A DNA stretch of 12,832 nucleotides from CAZMYO01 sp964570525 (GCA_964570525.1 CAZMYO010000023.1:1-12832); one strand, 5' to 3'. Shown: positions 4,800 through 11,307, counted from the stretch's first letter. The notes: a model not told the origin generated them from the letters alone. Translations and numbers: made by a program.

Positions 4800-6959
4800 T
4801 TACTTAATTAATTTTACAAATTCACTTTCATGCAAAATTTTCACGCCTAAACTTTTAGCTTTTTCCAGCTTGCTGCCCGGGTTCTCGCCGACAATCACGG
4901 CGGTGGTTTTTCTGCTCACTGACTCATTCACCTCGCCGCCTAGTGACTTAATCTTAGCTTTCGCCTCGTCTCGGGTCATAGTATTCAACGTCCCAGTCAG
5001 CACAAACGTCTGACTGCTCAACTTTCCCTGTTTCTTAATTCTTAATTCTTGCTTCTTAATTCTAACACCATTCTTGAATAACTTACCGATGAATTCCTGG
5101 TTTTTCTTGTTGGCAAAGTAATCTACAACTGAACAAGCAACTTTCTCGCCAATGCCGGATATTTCATACAAATCGGCAATTGTGGCCGACATTAATTTGT
5201 CCAGTATCTTGAAATGCTCGGCCAAATCTTCGGCAGTTTCTTCGCCAACGTGAGATATCCCCAGAGCGTTAATCAAGCGCGGTAAGGTAACTTCTTTGGA
5301 ATTCTGAACGGCGCTTACCAAATTTTGCGCCGATTTCTCGGCAAAGCGCTCCAAGGATTCCAAATCATCCTCGGTCAGCGTGAATAAATCGGCGGCATCT
5401 TTGATTAGCCCGGCATTCACCAGCTGTTCCACAATTTTTCCTCCCAAGTGGTCGACATCAAAGGCCGATTTGCCGACGAAATGAATAATTCTTTCCAGTT
5501 CCTGCGCGAAACAGCGCGGATTGAGACAATACAGAGCGACCGATTCGTCGGAGTCCCTCCTAGAAAGGAGGGTGGGGAGGTGTTCGTGAACGGACACACC
5601 CCTCGCCCCTCTTTTTAGAAGGGACTTTCCCAGCCGCTTGCCCACCGCGGAGCCGCATACCGGACATTTCTTCGGCAGTTTAATCTCTTTCTCTTCTCCG
5701 GTGCGCATTTTTTCCAGCACCCGTATCACCTTGGGAATTATATCCCCCGCTTTTTCCACTACCACGGTGTCGCCAACTTTTACTCCCAGGCGCTGAATTT
5801 CATCCCAATTATGGAGGGTGGCGTGCGTGACGGTCGTGCCGGCCAACCGTACCGGATTCATCACTGCAACCGGGGTAATCGCTCCCGTGCGCCCCACGCC
5901 CCAATTAACCTCGCGGATCACAGTTCTTCCCTGCTCGGCCGGAAATTTGTAAGCAATCGCCCAGCGCGGCGCTTTGCCGGTATAGCCCAGCGCTTCCTGA
6001 TATTTTTTTTGATTGACCTTTATCACAATACCGTCAATCCAAAACTCCTGCGTACTTTTATTCTTTTGCCAATAATCATGAAATTCAAAAATATCGTGGA
6101 TAGAGTTGGCTACTTTCCAGTGCGCGTCGGTTTTAAAACCAAGCTCGCGAAGCGTGTTGAGTTCTTTTTCCTGTGTTTCAGGGGCGTTACCGCTGGAGAT
6201 ATCGTAGGCGGTTAAGGAAAGTTTTCTGGCTGCCACAATTTTTGAATCAAGCTGGCGGATGGTGCCGGCCGCGGCGTTCCTGGGGTTGGCAAAGAGCGGC
6301 TCGTCAATCTTCGCGCGTTCCTCATTAATTTTTTTGAGCATTGAACTCGAGAGCCAGACCTCGCCCTCGACAATCAAATCCCCTCTAAAAAGAGGGGTGG
6401 GGGTGTGTTCACCACCGTTCGCCGACACCTCCCTACCCTCCTTTCTAGGAGGGATTTTGAGCCGAAGTGGCACCGTTTGAATAGTTTTAATATTCTGCGT
6501 TACATTTTCCCCCACCCGGCCATCGCCGCGCGTGGCTGCCGTTTTAAGCGCGCCTTTCTCATACGTCAAAACCATGTGCAAACCATCAATTTTAAGCTCG
6601 CAGACATAATTTAAATCCTTTGGCCGCCCACCTAATTCCTTCTCAAGTATTTTCATAATCCGCTCTTCCCAATCTTCAATATCTTTCTCTTCAAAGGCAT
6701 CGTTAAACGACCACTGCGGAACCTGGTGCACCACCTTTTCAAACTTTTCAATCGGTTTACCGGCCACCCGTTGAGTCGGCGAATCCGGTGTAATAAGCTC
6801 CGGATGCAGTTCTTCAATCTTTCTAAGTTCGTCCATCAACGGGTCATACATCGCGTCCGTCACCTCCGGATCATTAAGAACATGGTAACGATAGCGCAAA
6901 TCATCAATCTGCGCCCGTAGGCGTTCTACTTTTTGTTTAAGTTCTTTGGAGATTGACAT
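4800..6959 (-). CDS. ligA: NAD+-dependent DNA ligase with two repeat-encoded insertions
   Basis: Seals nicks in duplex DNA using NAD+; essential for replication and repair in bacteria. Domain Ia (1-70) has YHVLNDPEVTDAMYDPLMDE, the NMN-binding segment. The adenylation domain has CELKIDGL with the AMP-accepting lysine at 123, then VEGEVW (198-202 region) and WIDGIVIKV (307-315). The OB fold, a Cys4 zinc finger (C432, C435, C478, C483), helix-hairpin-helix segments (for example GISHVGEETAEDLA) and a C-terminal BRCT domain (SQTFVLTGTL onward) follow. The length is 719 aa against about 670 for typical LigA. The excess is close to the two in-frame palindromic elements: residues about 169-194 in the adenylation domain and 445-470 in the zinc-finger loop. 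A third repeat-derived stretch, RIKKQELRIKKQG (633-645), precedes BRCT. All catalytic and zinc residues remain, so the enzyme should be active. Confidence 0.98.
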   Translation of the reverse strand: MSISKELKQKVERLRAQIDDLRYRYHVLNDPEVTDAMYDPLMDELRKIEELHPELITPDSPTQRVAGKPIEKFEKVVHQVPQWSFNDAFEEKDIEDWEERIMKILEKELGGRPKDLNYVCELKIDGLHMVLTYEKGALKTAATRGDGRVGENVTQNIKTIQTVPLRLKIPPRKEGREVSANGGEHTPTPLFRGDLIVEGEVWLSSSMLKKINEERAKIDEPLFANPRNAAAGTIRQLDSKIVAARKLSLTAYDISSGNAPETQEKELNTLRELGFKTDAHWKVANSIHDIFEFHDYWQKNKSTQEFWIDGIVIKVNQKKYQEALGYTGKAPRWAIAYKFPAEQGRTVIREVNWGVGRTGAITPVAVMNPVRLAGTTVTHATLHNWDEIQRLGVKVGDTVVVEKAGDIIPKVIRVLEKMRTGEEKEIKLPKKCPVCGSAVGKRLGKSLLKRGARGVSVHEHLPTLLSRRDSDESVALYCLNPRCFAQELERIIHFVGKSAFDVDHLGGKIVEQLVNAGLIKDAADLFTLTEDDLESLERFAEKSAQNLVSAVQNSKEVTLPRLINALGISHVGEETAEDLAEHFKILDKLMSATIADLYEISGIGEKVACSVVDYFANKKNQEFIGKLFKNGVRIKKQELRIKKQGKLSSQTFVLTGTLNTMTRDEAKAKIKSLGGEVNESVSRKTTAVIVGENPGSKLEKAKSLGVKILHESEFVKLIK
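5034..5061. repeat. 7-bp tandem repeat in the ligA linker
   Basis: Four adjacent heptamers on the plus strand: CTTAATT at 5034 and 5041, CTTGCTT at 5048, and CTTAATT at 5055. On the coding strand they produce the repetitive RIKKQELRIKKQG between the helix-hairpin-helix region and the BRCT domain of ligase. Three units (21 bp) encode seven residues, which explains the repeated IKKQ. The place is a flexible interdomain linker that would tolerate length change. Confidence 0.8.
5552..5628 (+). repeat. In-frame palindromic element, copy B (ligA zinc finger)
   Basis: A 77-bp element in the same orientation as copy A. The arms are CCCTCCT/AGGAGGG around AGAA (5555-5572), GGTGTTCG paired imperfectly with ACACACC across the centre, and a CCCTTCTAAAAAGAGGGG-type arm on the right with one mismatch. 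It ends with AGTCCC and GGGACTTT. On the minus strand it encodes KSLLKRGARG through LLSRRD, residues about 445-470 of ligase, between the two cysteine pairs of the zinc finger (CPVC and CLNPRC). It is the shortest and most compact of the three copies. Confidence 0.92.
6376..6457 (-). repeat. In-frame palindromic element, copy C (ligA adenylation domain)
   Basis: An 82-bp element inverted relative to copies A and B. It starts AAATCCCCTCT and ends CTAGGAGGGATTT, so the outer bases are inverted repeats. Arms are CCCCTCT/AGAGGGG around AAAA (6380-6397), GGTGTG facing CACC across a central spacer, and CCCTCCT/AGGAGGG around TTCT. Read on the minus strand the frame gives IPPRKEGREV at one end and PTPLFRGD at the other, a different peptide from copies A and B because the element is flipped. 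It lies between PLRLK and LIVEGEVW, where related ligases have only a short loop. Confidence 0.92.
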
Positions 6960-6982
6960 AAACCTTTAGCTGTGTCTATAAT
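6953..6982 (+). promoter_or_regulatory. Strong sigma-70-like promoter overlapping the ligA start
   Basis: TTGACA (6953-6958), an 18-bp spacer and TATAAT (6977-6982): both hexamers match consensus exactly. It reads right toward the 103-aa gene, with a start near 6989. The -35 hexamer overlaps the ligA start codon (complement of 6957-6959), so polymerase bound here covers the beginning of ligA. Confidence 0.75.
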
Positions 6983-6985
6983 ATA
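6978..6985 (-). promoter_or_regulatory. Possible -10 region of ligA
   Basis: On the minus strand the AT-rich stretch reads TATATTAT, offering TATATT or TATTAT as a -10 box about 20 bp before the ligA ATG. I see no convincing -35. It lies on top of the plus-strand TATAAT, so the two promoters would compete. Weak evidence. Confidence 0.3.
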
Positions 6986-7004
6986 GTATTCTCGATGATG
7001 TTGC

Positions 7005-7021
7005 GCCGCTACTATAGCGGC
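7005..7021 (+). promoter_or_regulatory. Leader hairpin of the 103-aa gene
   Basis: GCCGCT-ACTAT-AGCGGC forms a perfect 6-bp GC-rich stem with a 5-nt loop in the 5' untranslated region, between the predicted start (about 6989) and the Shine-Dalgarno sequence (7037). It is not followed by a U-tract, so it is not an attenuator; it may stabilise the mRNA or bind a regulator. Confidence 0.45.
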
Positions 7022-7036
7022 CAGCACTCTCGGGAC

Positions 7037-7041
7037 AAGGA
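7037..7041 (+). promoter_or_regulatory. Shine-Dalgarno of the 103-aa gene
   Basis: AAGGA lies 8 nt before the ATG at 7050. It is the only clear Shine-Dalgarno sequence I find at any start in the window, and it fixes this start. Confidence 0.65.
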
Positions 7042-7049
7042 ACAAACAA

Positions 7050-7361
7050 ATGAGAATGAAAATCGTCTGGGGACCCGACGAGGAAAAGTTGTTCGGGGCG
7101 TTTCGCTGCAGCACCACCGAGAAACCGATCTGCGTCGTTTTCATGGTCGAGGTGAACGATGAGCAACTCGGTTCGCCGGTGCGACGTAAGGTGCAGTTCT
7201 GTCCCCTGGGGCTCACCCGTGAAAGCGGCCCCACCCCACACCGTAAAATGATATGGAACATAGACGGCTATATCAAAAACGAGAACAACCACAGCATCGG
7301 CGTCTATGGCCAGTACATAATCAGCTATCTTGGCCCTCATGGCTTCCTCGATGAAAAATAG
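7050..7361 (+). CDS. Orphan 103-aa protein in its own transcription unit
   Basis: I do not recognise this protein. It starts MRMKIVWGPDEEKLFGAF and ends YIISYLGPHGFLDEK. It has no signal peptide, no membrane helix, and only two cysteines with no metal motif. The pattern of alternating hydrophobic strands (KPICVVFMVEV, HSIGVYGQYIISYLG) suggests a small beta-rich soluble domain. The reality of the gene rests on its signals: consensus promoter, leader hairpin, Shine-Dalgarno and a textbook terminator 10 nt after the stop. It runs against its minus-strand neighbours ligA and the prepilin peptidase. Its codons look richer in GC-ending choices than neighbours heavy in AAA and ATT, which could mean acquisition or high expression. 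Longer antisense frames cover the same DNA but lack such signals. Confidence 0.75.
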   Translation: MRMKIVWGPDEEKLFGAFRCSTTEKPICVVFMVEVNDEQLGSPVRRKVQFCPLGLTRESGPTPHRKMIWNIDGYIKNENNHSIGVYGQYIISYLGPHGFLDEK

Positions 7362-7371
7362 CACCATCTCG

Positions 7372-7400
7372 CCCCTGGCACGCGTTGTCCAGGGGTTTTT
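7372..7400 (+). terminator. Intrinsic terminator
   Basis: CCCCTGG (7372-7378), a 10-nt loop, CCAGGGG (7389-7395) and TTTTT (7396-7400) form a perfect 7-bp GC-rich stem with a U-tract. It ends the 103-aa unit. On the minus strand the hairpin lacks a trailing U-tract, so it should not stop transcription from the prepilin peptidase side. Confidence 0.9.
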
Positions 7401-7451
7401 GTATAACAATTTAACAATTGGAAATTTGCATCGTAAATAATATCTAATGTC

Positions 7452-8234
7452 TTAATATCCAATAATCCCTCTGTACCACTCAATCATACTACTTCCCCAA
7501 AACATAGCAACCATTGTCCCCACCGCCAAAAACGTCCCAAAAGGAATCTCGGATTGAGCGGTTTTTTTCTTTAATAAAAGCAAAGGAACGGCGACTAGAG
7601 CTCCCAAAATATAGGCGACAAAAAGAGCGGTGAGAATAGTTGGGAATCCAAGCCAAAGCCCCATCATTACTCCCAGCCTTACATCGCCGCCGCCAATCCA
7701 ACGGCCTTTGGAGACCATAAATTGCCCCAGAAAAAATGCTCCGCCGACAATTGCGCCAATAAAAAGCGGCGCGAGCGACTGACGCAGAAAAAAATAATTG
7801 ATTACAAATCCTCCAACCGCTCCGGCCCACACGACCCCGGATAAAATAGTCATATACTTAGCATCGTAGACAAAAATGACGCTAAGAATAATACTGAAAA
7901 AAATATCTCTAAAAAAATGCCACGGATTTAACACGCCGAGACCGAGATGATACCTGGCGATACCGAGAAACAGGAGAGGGAGAACGAGCTCGACCAAAAA
8001 ATAATCCAACGGTATTTTAACTTTACAGACACGGCAGCGGCCGCGCAACCAAAGATAACTCAAAAGCGGAATATTTTCGTACCACGGGAGAGAGCGCCGG
8101 CAGCCGATGCAAACACTTCGTATTCCGCGTTTCTGTGCCTTTACCCTCCAGATCCAAGAATTCAAAAAACTGCCGAGAGCCAGGCCCAAGAGGCCGACGA
8201 TTACAAAAATAAACCAGGGCGGAAAAAGGTACAT
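7452..8234 (-). CDS. Type IV prepilin peptidase (leader peptidase)
   Basis: A 260-aa integral membrane aspartic protease that cleaves, and usually N-methylates, type IV prepilin-like proteins, allowing assembly of pili or pseudopili. Expected marks in order: first membrane helix with LGLALGSFLNSWIWR (16-30); two CxxC pairs, CIGC (42-45) and CRVC (67-70), of the cytoplasmic zinc-binding loop; the first catalytic aspartate in VYDAKYM (D124); and GGGD (181-184) with the second catalytic aspartate. IPFGTFLAVG (230-239) is the usual C-terminal motif. Several hydrophobic helices fill the remainder. The zinc loop is shorter than in E. coli-type enzymes. No pilin gene is in the window. Likely symbol pilD-like, not assigned. 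Confidence 0.95.
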   Translation of the reverse strand: MYLFPPWFIFVIVGLLGLALGSFLNSWIWRVKAQKRGIRSVCIGCRRSLPWYENIPLLSYLWLRGRCRVCKVKIPLDYFLVELVLPLLFLGIARYHLGLGVLNPWHFFRDIFFSIILSVIFVYDAKYMTILSGVVWAGAVGGFVINYFFLRQSLAPLFIGAIVGGAFFLGQFMVSKGRWIGGGDVRLGVMMGLWLGFPTILTALFVAYILGALVAVPLLLLKKKTAQSEIPFGTFLAVGTMVAMFWGSSMIEWYRGIIGY

Positions 8235-8243
8235 AAACTTTCA

Positions 8244-8272
8244 TTGTTTTTTTACGGAAATAGTGCTACAAT
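8244..8272 (+). promoter_or_regulatory. Promoter of the sugar kinase unit
   Basis: TTGTTT (8244-8249), a 17-bp spacer and TACAAT (8267-8272) preceded by TGC, an extended -10 like that of ppsA. The start would be near 8279, giving a 45-nt leader. The leader contains a weak GATAG/CTATC stem. Confidence 0.55.
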
Positions 8273-8301
8273 ATTGTATCATAAGTAGATAGCTTTTTAA
8301 A
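8273..8301 (-). promoter_or_regulatory. Promoter of the prepilin peptidase gene
   Basis: On the minus strand TTTAAA (8296-8301), a 17-bp spacer and TACAAT (8273-8278) read toward the prepilin peptidase gene. Its -10 box abuts that of the opposite promoter, forming the perfect palindrome TACAATATTGTA at 8267-8278. The leader would be about 32 nt, without a Shine-Dalgarno. Confidence 0.45.
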
Positions 8302-8323
8302 CTATCAAATAGGTTCTAAGATT

Positions 8324-9289
8324 ATGTTTGACATTATTTCCATCGGCGACAGCGCCATAGATAATATTCTTAACGTGCCCGATGCCGAAGTGAGCTGTTC
8401 CCTGCACACGGATCGCTGTGTAATTTGTCTAAATTACGCGGAGAAAATTATCGTTGAAAAAATGCAGTCGCTAGTGGCGGGCAACGCCGCCAACAATGCC
8501 GTGGGCTCCGCGCGGCTGGGTCTGAAAACTGCCCTCTATACAATTCTCGGCGATGACGGTTCCGGCGAACGGATAAAAGAAACCTTGCTGAAGGAAAAAG
8601 TGTCTCCGGCTTATATAATTCATGATCCCCGCCTAGAAACTAATTCGTCGGTAGTGATAAATTTCCACGGCGAGCGAACGATTTTAGCTTATCACGGCGA
8701 ATATAAGTATCGTCTGCCAAAATTATCCCGAACGAAATGGTTGTATTACACTTCCGTCGGCAAAAATCACGCCCGGCTTAATCGCGAAGTGGCGGCCTAC
8801 GTTAAACTAAATAACGCCAAACTAGTCTATAATCCCGACAGCTTCCAGTTGCTGGCCGGCCTCGGGCGGATGAAACCGGTGCTTGCCGTGAGTGAAATTA
8901 TTTTTGTAAACAAAGAAGAAGCGGGACGCATCGTCGGCGCCAAGCCGGAAATGCGGCCGCTGCTCTTGGCGCTCTATAATTTAGGGCCCAAAATAGCGGT
9001 CATCACCGACGGAGCCAACGGCTCTTTCGCTTTTGACGGCCAAGAATTCTGGACTATGGGCGTGTTTGAGACGCCGGTCGTGGAAAAAACCGGCGCCGGC
9101 GACGCTTTCGCCACCGGATTCCTCGCCGCGCGGCATTACCGAAAAACAATCGGTGAGGCCATGTGCTGGGGCACGGTCAACGCGGCGACGGTGATAATGA
9201 AATACGGGCCGCAAGCTGGGCTCTTAACCCGCGCCGGCCTCCAAAAATTCCACCGCGAGCGCAAGCATCGTTGCGCGGTAACTTTTTAA
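8324..9289 (+). CDS. PfkB-family carbohydrate or nucleoside kinase
   Basis: A 321-aa cytoplasmic kinase of the ribokinase/PfkB superfamily; transfers phosphate from ATP to a sugar or nucleoside hydroxyl, substrate unknown. The N-terminus FDIISIGDSAIDNIL is the usual first strand. Signature 1 lies at 52-78 (AGNAANNAVGSARLGLKTAL, then GDD). Signature 2, KTGAGDAFATGFLAA (255-269), carries the anion hole and catalytic base D260. Between strands, residues 25-35 hold three cysteines as C-x6-C-x2-C, a segment outside the classical family and of unknown role. The lid region is short. The hydroxyacid dehydrogenase starts 17 nt after the stop, so the two probably form one unit, suggesting a sugar- or sugar-acid pathway. 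Ribokinase, fructokinase or adenosine kinase activity cannot be separated from sequence alone. Confidence 0.92.
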   Translation: MFDIISIGDSAIDNILNVPDAEVSCSLHTDRCVICLNYAEKIIVEKMQSLVAGNAANNAVGSARLGLKTALYTILGDDGSGERIKETLLKEKVSPAYIIHDPRLETNSSVVINFHGERTILAYHGEYKYRLPKLSRTKWLYYTSVGKNHARLNREVAAYVKLNNAKLVYNPDSFQLLAGLGRMKPVLAVSEIIFVNKEEAGRIVGAKPEMRPLLLALYNLGPKIAVITDGANGSFAFDGQEFWTMGVFETPVVEKTGAGDAFATGFLAARHYRKTIGEAMCWGTVNAATVIMKYGPQAGLLTRAGLQKFHRERKHRCAVTF

Positions 9290-9306
9290 CGCACTTAATT
9301 TGCACT

Positions 9307-10299
9307 ATGCGGCGGGATAAAAAAATTTTTGTGACGCGAAGAATTCCCAAGATCGGTTTGGATTTATTAACCAAAGCCGGGTTTAAATTAAGCGTCTACA
9401 ATCAAGCTAGGGAAATTCCGCGCCCCGAGCTCTTAAAAAAAATTAAAGGCTGCGCCGCGGTTTTAACTCTCTTGACGGAAAAAGTAGACGCGGAATTTTT
9501 TGACGCCGCCGGCGCGCAATTAAAAACCGTGGCCAACTATGCCGTGGGATTTGATAACTTTGATGGGCGCGAAGCGGCTAAACGCGGAATAATTTTGACC
9601 AACACGATTTGTGAAGAGCTCTCCGAAGCCGTGGCTGAATTTACCTTTACGCTCATTACCGCGCTCGCCCATCGCATCGTTGAACATGATCGTTTTACCC
9701 GCGGCGATAAGTACAAATTCTGGCAGCCCATGTTCATGCTCGGACATGATCTTAAGGACAAAACTCTGGGAGTGATTGGCGTGGGAAGAATTGGCGGCAT
9801 TGTGGCGCGCCGAGCCGCGGGCGGGCTCGGCATGAACGTCATCTATTACGGCACCAAGCCCAATCCGGCTTTGGAGCATGAAACCGGCGCGAAATTTCGC
9901 GATCTGCCAAAACTTCTAAAAGAAGCCGACGTGGTTTCTTTGCATGTTCCCCTCTTGCCGGCCACGCGCTATTTAATCAATAAAAAAACCATCGCGCTCA
10001 TGAAGCCATCCGCCTATCTCATCAATACCGCGCGCGGGCCAATAATAGAGGAGAAGGCCTTGCTCCAAGCGTTATGTAATAAAAAAATCGCCGGCGCGGC
10101 GCTGGATGTTTATGAATGTGAACCGGCGATCGATTGCGATACGACTGATCACTGGGAACTGAAAAAACTGCCGAATGTTATTATGACCCCGCATGTCGCC
10201 TCCGCCACCGTGGAAGCGCGCGAGGCGATGTCTCGGGTCGCTGCCGAAAATATCATTAACGCGCTCGCCGGCCGGCCGGTAGTAAATTTGGCTAAGTAA
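9307..10299 (+). CDS. D-isomer-specific 2-hydroxyacid dehydrogenase (glycerate/glyoxylate type)
   Basis: A 330-aa NAD(P)-dependent oxidoreductase interconverting a 2-oxo acid and a D-2-hydroxy acid; overall pattern closest to glyoxylate/hydroxypyruvate reductase (GyaR-like). MRRDKKIFVTRRIPKIGLDLL is the typical start, choosing the ATG at 9307 over an in-frame ATG at 9163 inside the kinase gene. VANYAVGFDNFD (75-86) is the substrate loop. GVIGVGRIGG (155-164) is the Rossmann GxGxxG. TARGP places the catalytic Arg at 243. DVYECEP gives Glu 272 and TPHVAS gives His 296, completing the Arg-Glu-His set. It follows the PfkB kinase by 17 nt. Its stop is only 6 nt from the stop of the convergent transketolase gene, with no terminator between. 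Confidence 0.93.
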   Translation: MRRDKKIFVTRRIPKIGLDLLTKAGFKLSVYNQAREIPRPELLKKIKGCAAVLTLLTEKVDAEFFDAAGAQLKTVANYAVGFDNFDGREAAKRGIILTNTICEELSEAVAEFTFTLITALAHRIVEHDRFTRGDKYKFWQPMFMLGHDLKDKTLGVIGVGRIGGIVARRAAGGLGMNVIYYGTKPNPALEHETGAKFRDLPKLLKEADVVSLHVPLLPATRYLINKKTIALMKPSAYLINTARGPIIEEKALLQALCNKKIAGAALDVYECEPAIDCDTTDHWELKKLPNVIMTPHVASATVEAREAMSRVAAENIINALAGRPVVNLAK

Positions 10300-10305
10300 G
10301 TTTTA

Positions 10306-11295
10306 TTATTTTCTCGCCAAAACTTTCCGCACCGCCGCGATTATCGCCGGCGCGGTCAATTTAAACGCTTCCAAAAGTTCTCTTGGTTCGCCTGATTCGC
10401 CAAAATGATCTTGCAGGCCGATAAATTCCATGGGCACGGGATGATTTTTTACCAGCACCTCGGCCACGGCGCTGCCCATGCCGCCCAGCACCTGATGCTC
10501 CTCCACTGTAACCACGGCGCCAGTCTCTTTGGCCGCGGCAATAATAGTTTTTTCATCCATTGGTTTGATAGTGTGATTATTAATCACCCGCGCGGAAATT
10601 CCATTTTTAGCTAGGCTCTGCGCGGCCAACATGGCTTCATGAAGCAGCGGTCCGCAAGCAATAATTGCCACATCTTTTCCTTGATGAAAAATCTCCGCTT
10701 CGCCGATTTTAAAAGGCGTTTTTTCCGTAGTAAAAATCGGCGACTTTTCGCGCGCGAAACGGAGATAGACCGGCCCCAGCAATTTAGCTGCGGCGACAGT
10801 TGCTTTCTGGGCCTCAATCATATCGCAGGGAGCGACCACGGTCATCTTGGCCAGCACTCGCATCGTAGCTAAATCTTCAATGGCCTGATGAGTGGCGCCA
10901 TCCGGGCCGACAGAAACGCCGGCGTGCGCTCCGCCAATTTTTACATTTGCTTCATTAAGGGCGATATTGGTGCGAATTTGTTCCCAATTGCGCCCGGGAG
11001 AAAACGCGGCGTAAGAAGAAATAAAGGGAACTTTGCCGGCCAAACTCATCCCCGCGGCGATCGCCGCCATGCTTTGCTCGGAAACGCCCAACTGCACAAA
11101 CCGTTCCGGAAACTTTTCTTTAAACCAATGCGAACGGGTTGATTCCGTCAAATCCGCGCATAACACCACCACGTTCTTATCCGCAACTCCAGCCAAAACC
11201 AATCCCTGCCCATAGCCATCGCGGGTGGGTTTTTGTTCCAGCTTCGTTACGTCAAAAATTTCTGGAGCAAGATAAGCTTTTTTGTTGATCGGCAT
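10306..11295 (-). CDS. Transketolase, C-terminal subunit
   Basis: A 329-aa second half of a split transketolase, with the pyrimidine-binding and C-terminal domains. Transketolase moves two-carbon units between sugar phosphates, linking glycolysis to ribose 5-phosphate. RDGYGQGL and ADLTESTRS begin the PYR domain. GVSEQSMAAIAAGM places the conserved catalytic-type glutamate at 73, which activates thiamine diphosphate bound by the partner subunit. GAHAGVSVGPDGATHQ (122-137) is the substrate-binding histidine region. The C-terminal domain has INNHTIKPMDEKTI and VTVEEHQVLGGMGSAVAE (263-280), as in 1-deoxyxylulose synthase relatives. It starts 12 nt after the N-terminal subunit gene. Split transketolases are known in archaea and CPR bacteria. 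The order N then C in one operon supports a heteromeric enzyme. Confidence 0.93.
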   Translation of the reverse strand: MPINKKAYLAPEIFDVTKLEQKPTRDGYGQGLVLAGVADKNVVVLCADLTESTRSHWFKEKFPERFVQLGVSEQSMAAIAAGMSLAGKVPFISSYAAFSPGRNWEQIRTNIALNEANVKIGGAHAGVSVGPDGATHQAIEDLATMRVLAKMTVVAPCDMIEAQKATVAAAKLLGPVYLRFAREKSPIFTTEKTPFKIGEAEIFHQGKDVAIIACGPLLHEAMLAAQSLAKNGISARVINNHTIKPMDEKTIIAAAKETGAVVTVEEHQVLGGMGSAVAEVLVKNHPVPMEFIGLQDHFGESGEPRELLEAFKLTAPAIIAAVRKVLARK

Positions 11296-11307
11296 ATAGT
11301 GATTCGT

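Noticed and set aside
5552..6457. Element copies B and C as ends of a composite transposon
   Set aside because: The DNA between them is ordinary ligase coding sequence in frame with the flanks, so nothing was carried in.
6966..7409. Minus-strand frame of 147 aa over the orphan gene
   Set aside because: Its first codons are the reverse of the terminator hairpin, it has no ribosome binding site or promoter, and its composition looks like an antisense shadow of the 103-aa gene.
9163..9306. N-terminal extension of the hydroxyacid dehydrogenase
   Set aside because: It overlaps the end of the PfkB kinase in another frame and is not part of the dehydrogenase family; the family start is at 9307.
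10270..10310. Shared terminator between the convergent dehydrogenase and transketolase genes
   Set aside because: The GCCGGCCGGC palindrome is inside the coding end and has no following T-tract; only 6 nt separate the stops.
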